In this document: positions 16,075-24,748 of the stretch, in pieces | Layout: every line of letters begins with the position of its first letter | Numbering within the stretch: the stretch's first letter is position 1 | NCBI GenBank assembly: GCA_019751875.1 | Contig: JAIEMV010000002.1 | Location: 62,001-126,000, forward strand | Length of the DNA stretch: 64,000 nucleotides | Direction of reading: 5' to 3' | Source: Hyphomicrobium sp. | GTDB taxonomy: Bacteria; Pseudomonadota; Alphaproteobacteria; Rhizobiales; Hyphomicrobiaceae | Notes under the pieces: generated by a model | What the model was told of the DNA's origin: nothing | Seen by the model: the letters and a program-made list of their open reading frames with translations, nothing else | Database searches by the model: none | Translations under genes and position numbers: made by a program

Positions 16075-18873
16075 ATGGCTCGACCACCGAAATCCGATCT
16101 GCCAAAAGCGCGGCCTTCGCGGGCCCGCTCTGGAAAACCTGCTGCGCCGCCCGCCGAGACGGCGGCCGGAACGCCTGGCTTCGGCGAGTCGATGCAGTCG
16201 TCGTATGTGGCCGGGACGTCGACCCTGCCGGCGCTGCGCACGTCGGGTCCGCTGCCACCGCGCGCCGGCGACAGTTCGATCTCCGACATGCTGAACGCCC
16301 TGCTCGCCAAACCGGCCGAACGCAGCGACCGCGCGAAGGAAATCCTGTCCCGGCAGCCGATGCTCGCCTCGCATCCGATCGTCACCGGCGCCGCGCGCGA
16401 ATTCGTGCCCCATCGCCCCGCCCGGCCGGAGAAGAGCGAAGGCGGCATTCGTTTCGAGATCGTCTCGGACTATTCGCCCAAGGGCGACCAACCGACGGCC
16501 ATTGCTGAACTCGTCGAGGGCGTTAACCAGCTCGAACGGGACCAAGTCCTGCTTGGCGTGACCGGCTCCGGCAAGACCTTCACCATGGCGCAGGTCATTG
16601 CCGCCACCCAGCGCCCCGCGCTGATCCTGGCGCCGAACAAGACCCTCGCCGCCCAGCTCTACGGCGAGTTCAAGAGCTTCTTCCCCAACAACGCCGTCGA
16701 GTATTTCGTCTCCTACTACGACTACTACCAGCCCGAAGCCTACGTCCCCCGCACCGACACCTACATCGAGAAAGAATCGTCGATCAACGAGCAGATCGAC
16801 CGCATGCGTCACGCCGCAACGCGCTCGCTGCTCGAACGCGACGACGTCATCATCGTCGCGTCTGTTTCTTGCATCTATGGTATCGGTTCGGTCGAGACCT
16901 ACACCGCCATGACGTTCGCCGTGAAAGTCGGTGACCGCCTCTCGCGCGATCAGCTCCTGGCCGATCTCGTCGCGCTGCACTACCGCCGCAACGACGCCGC
17001 CTTCGCTCGCGGAACCTTCCGTGCCCGCGGCGACACCGTCGAAGTCTTCCCGGCCCACTATGAAGACCGCGCATGGCGCATATCCCTCTTCGGCGACGAG
17101 GTCGAAAGCATCGTCGAGTTCGATCCGCTCACCGGCAACAAGACCGACGAATTGGCGCTGGTGAAGGTCTATTCGAACTCGCATTACGTCACGCCGAAGC
17201 CGACGCTGCAGCAGGCCATCAAAAACATAAAATTGGAACTCAAGCAGCGCCTGGAAGAGCTCTACTCCGTCGGCAAGCTCCTCGAAGCCCAGCGCCTCGA
17301 GCAGCGCACCACCTTCGACATGGAGATGATGGAAGCCACAGGTTCGTGCGCCGGCATCGAGAACTACTCGCGCTATCTCACCGGCCGCGCGCCGGGCGAA
17401 CCGCCGCCGACGCTGTTCGAATACCTTCCCGATAACGCCCTCGTCTTTACCGACGAAAGCCACGTCACGATCCCTCAAATCGGCGGGATGTTCCGCGGCG
17501 ACTACCGGCGCAAGGCGACGCTGGCCGAATACGGTTTTCGCCTACCCTCCTGCATGGACAACCGCCCGCTCCGCTTCGAGGAGTGGAATGCGATGCGTCC
17601 GCAGTCGATTTACGTCTCAGCCACGCCAGGCTCGTGGGAATTGGAACAGACCGGCGGCACGTTTTCTGAGCAGGTCATTCGGCCCACCGGGCTAATCGAT
17701 CCCGAGGTTGAAATCCGGCCGGCCAAAAACCAAGTCGACGACTTGCTGGCCGAGGTGCGCGAAGTCGCCAAGAAGGGCCATCGCGTTCTCGTCACCACGC
17801 TGACCAAGCGCATGGCCGAAGACCTCACCGAGTACATGCACGAGACCGGCATTCGCGTCCGCTACATGCACTCCGACATCGAAACGCTGGAGCGTATCGA
17901 GATCATCCGCGATCTCCGCCTCGGCGCCTTCGACGTACTCATCGGCATCAATCTGCTGCGCGAAGGTCTCGATATCCCCGAGTGCGGTATGGTTGCGATC
18001 CTCGATGCCGACAAGGAAGGTTTCCTGCGCTCCGAGACCTCGCTCATCCAAACCATCGGCCGCGCAGCCCGCAACGTCGAGGGTCGCGTCATTCTCTACG
18101 CCGACAGCATGACCGGCTCCATGGAGCGCGCCATCGCGGAAACGAACCGCCGCCGCGAAAAGCAGCGCGCCTATAACCTAGCCAACGGCATCACGCCGGA
18201 AAGCATCAAGCGCAACATTCATGACGTCCTCTCCAGCGTCTACGAGCAGGACCATGTCACTGTCGACGCCGGCCTCGCCGACCAGCCTCTCGTCGGCCAC
18301 AACCTTGAAAAAGCCATCGAAGACATGGAGCGGCGCATGCGCGAGGCCGCCGCCGATCTGGAATTCGAAACTGCCGCGCGACTCCGCGATGAGATCAAGC
18401 GACTGCGCGAAACCGAACTCGCCATCGCTGACGATCCCCTCACCCGCCAGTCGGAGATCGATGATCGCACCGGCGGCTACAGGGGCGACAAGAAGTACGG
18501 TGCGGCCGGCAATCTGCCGCCGTCCTCTCGCATCGCCACCGAATATCAGCCCGTTCAACCGACTTACGCGCAGTCCACGTCACGCGTCAGCAAGCCCTCG
18601 CTCGATACCATGGGCCCGGGGACCGATAGGCCGATCCCGGCACGCAAACCCGCAGTCGATCCGCGAACCAAAGCTGGCGCGTTCGGAGAGCGCGTGGCAG
18701 GTCCCCATAAACCAACGCTCGACGAAATGGGCCCGCACGCCTCCCTCCCAGTCAAATCGGGGACGGTGCCGCGTAAGCCCCAACTGCCGACGCGCACGAT
18801 CGAGATCGACGATCCCGCAGAAGTAAAATCCCGCCGCGGTCGCCCGAAGAAAACCGGTCGCCCCGGACGCTAA
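16075..18873 (+). CDS. uvrB: UvrABC excision nuclease subunit B, long form
   Basis: A 932-residue UvrB, about 260 residues longer than the E. coli protein. It loads with UvrA on damaged DNA and recruits UvrC. The Walker A motif is GVTGSGKT, the beta-hairpin is [16 protein letters not shown] is the Walker B box and the helicase motif VI is QTIGRAARN. The UVR motif that contacts UvrC is near residues 740-775 ([14 protein letters not shown]). The extra length is an N-terminal extension of about 120 residues and a disordered C-terminal tail of about 130 residues that contains a duplicated KPxLDxMGP motif. No GTTC-N7-GTTC LexA box was found just upstream. Confidence 0.97.
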   Translation: MARPPKSDLPKARPSRARSGKPAAPPAETAAGTPGFGESMQSSYVAGTSTLPALRTSGPLPPRAGDSSISDMLNALLAKPAERSDRAKEILSRQPMLASHPIVTGAAREFVPHRPARPEKSEGGIRFEIVSDYSPKGDQPTAIAELVEGVNQLERDQVLLGVTGSGKTFTMAQVIAATQRPALILAPNKTLAAQLYGEFKSFFPNNAVEYFVSYYDYYQPEAYVPRTDTYIEKESSINEQIDRMRHAATRSLLERDDVIIVASVSCIYGIGSVETYTAMTFAVKVGDRLSRDQLLADLVALHYRRNDAAFARGTFRARGDTVEVFPAHYEDRAWRISLFGDEVESIVEFDPLTGNKTDELALVKVYSNSHYVTPKPTLQQAIKNIKLELKQRLEELYSVGKLLEAQRLEQRTTFDMEMMEATGSCAGIENYSRYLTGRAPGEPPPTLFEYLPDNALVFTDESHVTIPQIGGMFRGDYRRKATLAEYGFRLPSCMDNRPLRFEEWNAMRPQSIYVSATPGSWELEQTGGTFSEQVIRPTGLIDPEVEIRPAKNQVDDLLAEVREVAKKGHRVLVTTLTKRMAEDLTEYMHETGIRVRYMHSDIETLERIEIIRDLRLGAFDVLIGINLLREGLDIPECGMVAILDADKEGFLRSETSLIQTIGRAARNVEGRVILYADSMTGSMERAIAETNRRREKQRAYNLANGITPESIKRNIHDVLSSVYEQDHVTVDAGLADQPLVGHNLEKAIEDMERRMREAAADLEFETAARLRDEIKRLRETELAIADDPLTRQSEIDDRTGGYRGDKKYGAAGNLPPSSRIATEYQPVQPTYAQSTSRVSKPSLDTMGPGTDRPIPARKPAVDPRTKAGAFGERVAGPHKPTLDEMGPHASLPVKSGTVPRKPQLPTRTIEIDDPAEVKSRRGRPKKTGRPGR

Positions 18874-19016
18874 GGCGCGATCGCCTCATTTTCACGCCAT
18901 TCAAATTCGACAGTTGTCATGCGCAACGGACAAATGTCCTCGCGCGTTGTACGTTGTCGTGAGCGCTGCAGACTGTCGGCCATAGCGGCGCGAACAAAGT
19001 CCTTCGGAGTATTACC

Positions 19017-19256
19017 ATGACTAGATCGCTCTCACTCGCTGCCATGGCTCTTGGGGCTGGTCTGCTGTTCGCCGCCACCACAGCACAATCTGCGCCGGTC
19101 TCGGCTCCACAGACGCCAAACGTCGCCGGAAAATCACTCCTCGAACCCGTCCAATACGGCCGCCGATGCAGGGCGTGGCGTCGGACATGCGGCTATCGCT
19201 GGGGCTGGGGCACATGGCGCTTCCGCCGCTGCTTGCGCAATCATGGCTGCTGGTAG
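19017..19256 (+). CDS. Small exported Cys/Arg/Trp-rich protein
   Basis: A 79-residue precursor. The signal peptide (LSLAAMALGAGLLFAATTAQSA) would leave a mature peptide of about 50 residues. Its last 33 residues are strongly basic and aromatic (YGRRCRAWRRTCGYRWGWG, then WRFRRCLRNHGCW) with four Cys, which could form two disulfides. A GGAGT site precedes the ATG. Similar small Arg/Trp/Cys proteins are frequent in Hyphomicrobiales, without known function as far as I know. An envelope, lectin-like or antimicrobial role would fit the composition but is a guess. Confidence 0.65.
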   Translation: MTRSLSLAAMALGAGLLFAATTAQSAPVSAPQTPNVAGKSLLEPVQYGRRCRAWRRTCGYRWGWGTWRFRRCLRNHGCW

Positions 19257-19274
19257 CACGCTATCAAGCCGCTC

Positions 19275-19799
19275 TCAGTGCTGATGGTGCTCGTGGCTTC
19301 CGGTCGGTGCAGTGCCTGTGCCGGCCGGGGCCGGATGATGCGGCTTGCCGCTGCCTGCCTCTACGAAAAACTCCACCGGCACCTGGCCCGCCTTCTCGAA
19401 CGTCAAGGTCCCATCCACATAAGTGTCCGCCTCGAAGGACGTCTTGAGGTCGAGGAACATGATATGGCGACCGTTGGGCTCGAGCGAAACTGTCTGCCCC
19501 GGTCCGATTTCGACGCCATCACGAAGCGGGCGCATCTTTGCGACGCCGTCCTCTATCGTCGTCTCGTGCAGTTCAGCTGCGCCTGCTCCCGTCAGGGATG
19601 CACCAAGCAAACGGTCAGCAGTTTTCCCGTGGTTTGCAACAGTGAGATACCCCGCCGTCACAACTGATCCTTTCGGAGTTACGCGGATCCACGGATGATC
19701 GATCGCCAGCGACTTTGACTTGATCTCGTGTGCCTGCGCGTGCACCGCGATTGCAACCGCTGCAAGACCAGGAAGTAAGACCCGCCAACGCCGTCGCAT
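19275..19799 (-). CDS. Periplasmic copper chaperone PCu(A)C
   Basis: A 174-residue protein from ATG 19799. A signal peptide (VLLPGLAAVAIAVHAQA) is followed by the PCuAC domain. The Cu(I)-binding set H..M...HxM is visible: His in ELHETTIEDG, Met in KMRPL, then HIM about 27 residues on. A His-rich tail (SHEHHQH) adds a second, extension-type copper site. PCuAC delivers copper to the CuA or CuB centre of terminal oxidases, often with a Sco protein, but no Sco gene is in the window. An earlier start at 19901 would overlap the next gene and lacks sense. Confidence 0.9.
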   Translation of the reverse strand: MRRRWRVLLPGLAAVAIAVHAQAHEIKSKSLAIDHPWIRVTPKGSVVTAGYLTVANHGKTADRLLGASLTGAGAAELHETTIEDGVAKMRPLRDGVEIGPGQTVSLEPNGRHIMFLDLKTSFEADTYVDGTLTFEKAGQVPVEFFVEAGSGKPHHPAPAGTGTAPTGSHEHHQH

Positions 19800-19878
19800 C
19801 TCAGTCTCCGCTTTCTGCCGCAACCCGTTGGGCTGTTCTACCACAGGACGCTCGGAACCAGCCGACTCACTCCTGAGC

Positions 19879-20517
19879 TTACTCCGGCGGCGTCGCGGCA
19901 ATGACCTTCAGCAGCGCACTGTCTTTCGCGATCTGCGCGATATCCCGGCACTGCACCTTCGTCGCCGCCGTACATTCGATTGTCACGGTGTATGGGACGC
20001 CGAACTTCGTCACCGTGTATTCGGCGATCGACCCTTCCATACCCTGTTCGTCGTTCTCATCAAAGACCGACACCTCCGGCCCCGCCGTCGGCGCGGCACC
20101 CGGCCCGGATGTCGGATAAATGGGATAGTCCGCACCGAACACGTGCTGCACGCGTAGATCTGCAGACACGCTCACCGTCACATCACCATAGGTATCGACG
20201 ATCTGGTACCAAACGGGGTTCGTCTCGTCCGTGTGAATGTCGCGCGTGCCCATTGGCTGAGGTCCAAGGCCGGGAAAAGAATTCTGCACGAGGCCTGGCG
20301 CCCCTTCGAATGCGAGCACGGGAAGTTTCACCTTATCAAGCCGGGCGAGCGCAATCGGTGCCGCCCCACGCGCGGCCTCCTCTTTTTTTGCTGTGACGAA
20401 GTTGACCAACTCCGCGTTCGACCAGTCCACGTCCAGCAATTGCTCCGCAGCCTGCACATGGCCAGAGAGCAAAAAAACCGCTCCTATACATATTATTCCG
20501 GATTGAACTCGTCGCAC
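19879..20517 (-). CDS. Hypothetical exported protein
   Basis: A 212-residue protein with a clear signal peptide (GIICIGAVFLLSGHVQA). The mature part is about 190 residues with two Cys (IECTAATKVQC) that could form a disulfide, and a Pro/Gly-rich loop in the middle. I do not recognise the family. It lies upstream of the PCuAC gene on the same strand and may be co-transcribed with it, but the sequence shows no metal-binding motif of its own. Confidence 0.65.
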   Translation of the reverse strand: MRRVQSGIICIGAVFLLSGHVQAAEQLLDVDWSNAELVNFVTAKKEEAARGAAPIALARLDKVKLPVLAFEGAPGLVQNSFPGLGPQPMGTRDIHTDETNPVWYQIVDTYGDVTVSVSADLRVQHVFGADYPIYPTSGPGAAPTAGPEVSVFDENDEQGMEGSIAEYTVTKFGVPYTVTIECTAATKVQCRDIAQIAKDSALLKVIAATPPE

Positions 20518-20667
20518 AATTCTACCTCACTTTTTCTCGCGCCACGTTAGCGCCCTGCCCCGCCGACCATCAAGCCACGGAGCACCGCAAGTGTGTCGGA
20601 TATGTGCCACTTGTCCCGATGACATGACAGTGGCGTCCTGGCTGCGCTAGGATGCCTTGGGGGGCCG

Positions 20668-23064
20668 ATGACGCAAACGACAACCACGCCGGCGCAAGAC
20701 ACCCGCCGCATTCGCTGGGGCTGGATCGCCGCCGGCTTTCTGCTGCTGATAATCTGCCTTGCCGCAAGTCTTCTCTTTGCCCCGCCAGCGTTCTTCTTCA
20801 CCTCGCTCCTGAAGAAGGCCGTTCACGACCAAACCGGGCGTGAACTCACCGTCGCATATTCACGCTACCACATCCGCGAGATCGTCACTGTCGAACTCTC
20901 CGGCGTCGAACTCGGCCGCCCCGGCAGTGCGCCGGGATCATCGCTGTTCACATCTCGAAAAATTACGGCGCGATTGCCGTTGCGCTCGATTATCAGCCGC
21001 AAACCGCAAATTCTTTCGCTGGAAGTCGACGCCCCCGTGGTCAATCTCGTGCGCGCAGCCAGCGGCACTGGAAACTGGCAAATGTCGCAAGCGGCCGAGC
21101 CGACGGTGCCGGTGGCTTTCGCTCTACCACCTACGACGGTCAGCAACGGCACACTCATCTATACCGACGAAGGCACCGCAACCCAGCTGCGGCTCGATGC
21201 CATTAGCGCCTCGATCGCCGCCGATCCACAATACGGCGGGGCGGCCGCAAGCGGCACATTCGGCTACAATGACGAACCGCTGACATTCAATCTCGCCGTG
21301 TCCGATGCAGCGGCAGCCGCTGCTGGACGGGCGACCCCGCTGGCACTCTCTATCGACAGCCGCAGACTGAACGCAAAACTGTCCGGCGAAGGCGCAATCG
21401 GTGAAACGCCGATGCTCTCAGGTGAAATCGATGCGACGAGTCCCTCCGCGCGGGACCTCGCGACGTGGCTCGGATTCGGCGACAGCGTACCCATGACCGC
21501 CGGCGCGATAACCCTCAAGGCCACGATGGATCCGCAAACAAAATCGAGCGCAAAAGGATCGATCAACCTGCGCGATGCACCCGTCACCTACGACCTGACG
21601 CTCGCAAGCCTCCGCGAGGCCATCGCGGGCAAACCGACCTCGATCAAAGGTACGCTTGCCGGCCAGGGACTTTCCGCCGAGATTGATGGAACTGTATCGC
21701 TGGGAGCTGAGCAGAACTATGTGGGCGCGGTATCAGCAAAAACGGATTCGATCGGCCGCCTCGGCGCTCGCTTGAGGATCAACCACCCCGCGATCCAAGC
21801 CTTAGGTCCCGGTTCACTTTCCGGCACGTTGGATGCCCGCCCAGGCCAGATCGCCTTCTCCGAAACCGCATTCGATGCCGACGGACGCACCGGCGCGTTC
21901 ACGGGCGACATTATGCTTGGAGGGCCACGACCTCGCGTCACAGGCAACCTTAAAATCTCGCGCATCGACCTTGATGCTCTGCTCGGCCGTACACCGCCGT
22001 CACCGCCATCATTGGCTGCGGGCGGCGATGCGCCCGACGCCGGCTTCGAGACGACGTTCGAAGTGCTCTCCGCCGAACTCGAAGCATTAGAGACGACGCC
22101 GGTACCCACGCCGCAGCCATCGCTGGCAGCCGCGCCCACACCATCGACCTGGAGCTCGGCCCCGATCGACCTCAAAGCCTTGCGCGCCGTCGATCTGGAC
22201 CTCGGCCTGGCCATCTCCGAGGTGAAGCTCGGACAGCTCCCTCTGGCTAACGCGCGCGTCAAGGCAATGCTCGATAACGGCGAACTGTCCGCCAACATTG
22301 ATCGCATCGCCATCGGCGCAGGCAGCGGATCGGGCGCTCTGAGCCTCAAAACACGGGGAACATCGCAGGACGCCGCTCTCGCGCTGAAATTGCAGAACGT
22401 CGACGCCGAACCGATCACAGCCGAGCTGTCCGGCAGATCACTTCTCAAAGGTGTTTCTACGGTCGATATTGCGACGCGCGCGACGGGTCGCTCTCCGGCA
22501 GAATTCGTCACCACACTCGACGGCAGCGCCCGCATCGAACTGACGAATGGCCAGTTGCGCGGCTGGGACATCGGCGAAATGGTGGCCCAACTCTGGAACT
22601 ACAAAGGATGGGGCTACACACCCTCCCGCAATACGCCCGTCGAGAAACTGACCGCCACCTACACCATCAAGAATGGAACCATCACGTCAGCACCGGACCT
22701 CACGATGCGCGGGCCGACCGCAGCGCTTCGCTCCGTCGGCAACGTGGTCGTACCCCGCCGCTTGATCGATCAGAACATCGATGTCCAAAACCTCTTCTTC
22801 AATATCGTTATTAAGGGTGACTGGACCAAAAAGCTTTGGATCGGTCCAGCCTTTCTCGCAAGCCTCCAACCCATCCCCGGAGCAGCGCCGGAAGCATTGG
22901 CCGATACTGTGCCACCTGCGACAGCGCTGCCGAACGCGTTGCCGGCCGATCTTGCAGCACGCATCGATCGCATTCTTTCCGATCCGGCCGCGGCAGCGCG
23001 TTTGACAGCAGCACAGAAGACTTTTCTGCACTCGCTTCTTTCGGGGGATAGATCGGGATCATAA
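20668..23064 (+). CDS. AsmA-like inner-membrane-anchored protein
   Basis: A 798-residue protein with one N-terminal transmembrane helix at about residues 16-40 and a long periplasmic, beta-rich body, the plan of the AsmA/YhdP/TamB group, which bridges inner and outer membranes and is linked to phospholipid transport. The C-terminal AsmA signature is visible (AELSGRSLLKGVSTVDIATR, then LDGSARIELTNGQLRGWDIG). A Pro-rich disordered insert lies at about residues 445-495. The gene is followed 66 bases later by the M23 peptidase, both on the plus strand, so envelope assembly is a shared theme. Confidence 0.88.
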   Translation: MTQTTTTPAQDTRRIRWGWIAAGFLLLIICLAASLLFAPPAFFFTSLLKKAVHDQTGRELTVAYSRYHIREIVTVELSGVELGRPGSAPGSSLFTSRKITARLPLRSIISRKPQILSLEVDAPVVNLVRAASGTGNWQMSQAAEPTVPVAFALPPTTVSNGTLIYTDEGTATQLRLDAISASIAADPQYGGAAASGTFGYNDEPLTFNLAVSDAAAAAAGRATPLALSIDSRRLNAKLSGEGAIGETPMLSGEIDATSPSARDLATWLGFGDSVPMTAGAITLKATMDPQTKSSAKGSINLRDAPVTYDLTLASLREAIAGKPTSIKGTLAGQGLSAEIDGTVSLGAEQNYVGAVSAKTDSIGRLGARLRINHPAIQALGPGSLSGTLDARPGQIAFSETAFDADGRTGAFTGDIMLGGPRPRVTGNLKISRIDLDALLGRTPPSPPSLAAGGDAPDAGFETTFEVLSAELEALETTPVPTPQPSLAAAPTPSTWSSAPIDLKALRAVDLDLGLAISEVKLGQLPLANARVKAMLDNGELSANIDRIAIGAGSGSGALSLKTRGTSQDAALALKLQNVDAEPITAELSGRSLLKGVSTVDIATRATGRSPAEFVTTLDGSARIELTNGQLRGWDIGEMVAQLWNYKGWGYTPSRNTPVEKLTATYTIKNGTITSAPDLTMRGPTAALRSVGNVVVPRRLIDQNIDVQNLFFNIVIKGDWTKKLWIGPAFLASLQPIPGAAPEALADTVPPATALPNALPADLAARIDRILSDPAAAARLTAAQKTFLHSLLSGDRSGS

Positions 23065-23130
23065 GGGGACCCGCATTGCGTGGCTTGCGCCGGTTGGCGC
23101 ATAATTTTTGGTAGAGGGGGGAAATTCTTC

Positions 23131-24720
23131 GTGGCGTTTAATCGATCCACAGGCCGCAGCGGTAGCGCCGCCGCTTGTGCAATTGGCGGCGCGGCACTGT
23201 CTATTGCCGCTCTCCTGACGACCTATCCCGCGCTTTCCAGCGATGGCGCGCCATCGCGCGTTGCACTGGCCGGCCGCGATCTCATGAGTCACGCATTGCT
23301 GCAGGGACTTGCCGCCCATGCGCCCACGTTGCCTTCGCAGCAGCGCTTCCACGATCAACCCGCATGCCCACTGCAAACCGGCACGAGCACACCGGCCCGC
23401 GTTCAACTTGCTAAATGTCAGCTTGCACCGGGCCCTGAGCCCATGCCAAGCCCCACTCCAACGCCCATACCCGGCCCCGCGCCGGAACCTCCGAAGCCTC
23501 AGTTCGCCTACTATCCGCCCGGCAATTTGCTGGAGAAAGATGCCGGTCGGGGTCGCGCCAATGATCGCTTCGTCTACCTGCCGAACATCGTCTTCCCGCT
23601 GAAACTCGGCGACGGGCAATTCCCGCACATGAACTCACAGATTTGGGGTTACGGCGGCGGCGGCTGGGGCGGCAAAGGCGCGGCCGGCGGCAGCGAAAGC
23701 GACCGCCGCAACTACGATCCGATGCAGCAGCGCGACAACTATTGCGAAGTCCGCGGGTGGGCAATGCCCCTGTGTCCGTCAGGGGCCGGTCATCAAGGCC
23801 AAGATATCCGCCCCGCGACGTTCAAAGACAATACGTGGGAGGCTGTCGCCGTCGTCGATGGCACCATCACCAACGTCACAAAGAACACCACCGTTCAGCT
23901 GAAGGCCAAAGAAGGCACGGACTATTACTATCTCCATATGCACCCCGGCTCGATCAAAGTGAAAACTGGGCAGATGGTGAAGCAGGGCCAAGTGCTCGGC
24001 AAAGTTTCAAAGTACATGAACGGTTCGCCATCCACGAGCCTGCATCTCCATTTTCAGGCGCGCCAGACCATCAAGGCCGGCACAAAAACCATTACGGCCT
24101 ACGTCCCCGTGTTCACATCGCTCGTCGCCGCCCTTCGCCGCGAAAAAGGTCTCGATCCCGGAATCGGCGCCGATGGCACGCTCCTCATCGACGCGAATTA
24201 CGAGATTGGCGCTGCACAACCTGCGCCGCAGCCGACGCCAGAACCAACACCCGCACCACCGCCCACGCCCGCGCCGATTCCTGAACCGGAACCGGCACCG
24301 GAACCCGGACCTAAACCTGCGCCTGAGCCGTCGCCGGCGCCAGTCCCTGAACCTGCACCTTTGCCCGTACCGGAACCCGTGCCTTCTCCACCTACGCCTG
24401 CACCGGAGCCGCAGCCAGCACCCACGCCTGACCCGCAGCCGGACCCAGCGCCAGCTCCCACTCCGGCACCTGAACCTGCACCCGTGCCCTCCCCTGCTCC
24501 ACCTACTCCTGCACCGGATCCGGAGCCAACACCTGCGCCGAGCCCAGCGCCATCTCCCACTCCCGCACCAGAACCTGCACCGGAACCAGCGCCCGCACCC
24601 GCACCGGAGCCCGCACCGGAGCCGCAGCCCAGTCCCGCACCAGCGCCCGAGCCTGAACAAGGTTGGTGGCAATGGATGAAGGATAGCGTTTCGAACTGGT
24701 GGTCCAAATGGCGCAGCTGA
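23131..24720 (+). CDS. M23 (LytM) family metallopeptidase with long Pro-rich tail
   Basis: A 529-residue protein from GTG 23131, chosen because GAGGGGGG lies just upstream. An N-terminal hydrophobic segment (about residues 12-32) exports or anchors it. The M23 core has the zinc motif His221-x3-Asp225 (HQGQD), YYYLHMHPG and the HxH motif at His305/His307 (LHLHF), so zinc ligands and catalytic His are present. M23 enzymes cut peptidoglycan cross-bridges or act on protein substrates. A Pro/Glu/Ala repeat of about 145 residues follows (residues 364-510), ending in [16 protein letters not shown], an amphipathic Trp-rich tip that could bind membrane or wall. A large dual protease gene follows 28 bases downstream. 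Confidence 0.85.
   Translation: MAFNRSTGRSGSAAACAIGGAALSIAALLTTYPALSSDGAPSRVALAGRDLMSHALLQGLAAHAPTLPSQQRFHDQPACPLQTGTSTPARVQLAKCQLAPGPEPMPSPTPTPIPGPAPEPPKPQFAYYPPGNLLEKDAGRGRANDRFVYLPNIVFPLKLGDGQFPHMNSQIWGYGGGGWGGKGAAGGSESDRRNYDPMQQRDNYCEVRGWAMPLCPSGAGHQGQDIRPATFKDNTWEAVAVVDGTITNVTKNTTVQLKAKEGTDYYYLHMHPGSIKVKTGQMVKQGQVLGKVSKYMNGSPSTSLHLHFQARQTIKAGTKTITAYVPVFTSLVAALRREKGLDPGIGADGTLLIDANYEIGAAQPAPQPTPEPTPAPPPTPAPIPEPEPAPEPGPKPAPEPSPAPVPEPAPLPVPEPVPSPPTPAPEPQPAPTPDPQPDPAPAPTPAPEPAPVPSPAPPTPAPDPEPTPAPSPAPSPTPAPEPAPEPAPAPAPEPAPEPQPSPAPAPEPEQGWWQWMKDSVSNWWSKWRS
24220..24660 (+). repeat. Pro/Ala/Glu-rich coding repeat
   Basis: About 440 bases in the M23 peptidase gene encode an imperfect repeat of units such as [12 protein letters not shown] and PEPTPAP. 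At the DNA level the units are six to twelve bases long and vary at third positions, so the repeat is kept at protein level. It should form a stiff, extended linker that could span the peptidoglycan layer. Repeats of this type can change in length by slippage. Confidence 0.8.
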
Positions 24721-24748
24721 TCAACGTCCCGTCCGACGAGGTCCTGAC

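Noticed and set aside
15950-16075. SOS (LexA) box upstream of uvrB
   Set aside because: No GTTC-N7-GTTC pair was found; one GTTC occurs but lacks its partner.
16024-17478. 484-codon minus-strand frame opposite uvrB
   Set aside because: It lies antisense to the conserved helicase core of UvrB; its product is Gly/Arg/Asp-rich with no recognisable domain.
21717-22571. 284-codon minus-strand frame opposite the AsmA-like gene
   Set aside because: Antisense shadow, Ser/Arg/Pro-rich, without motif or ribosome-binding site.
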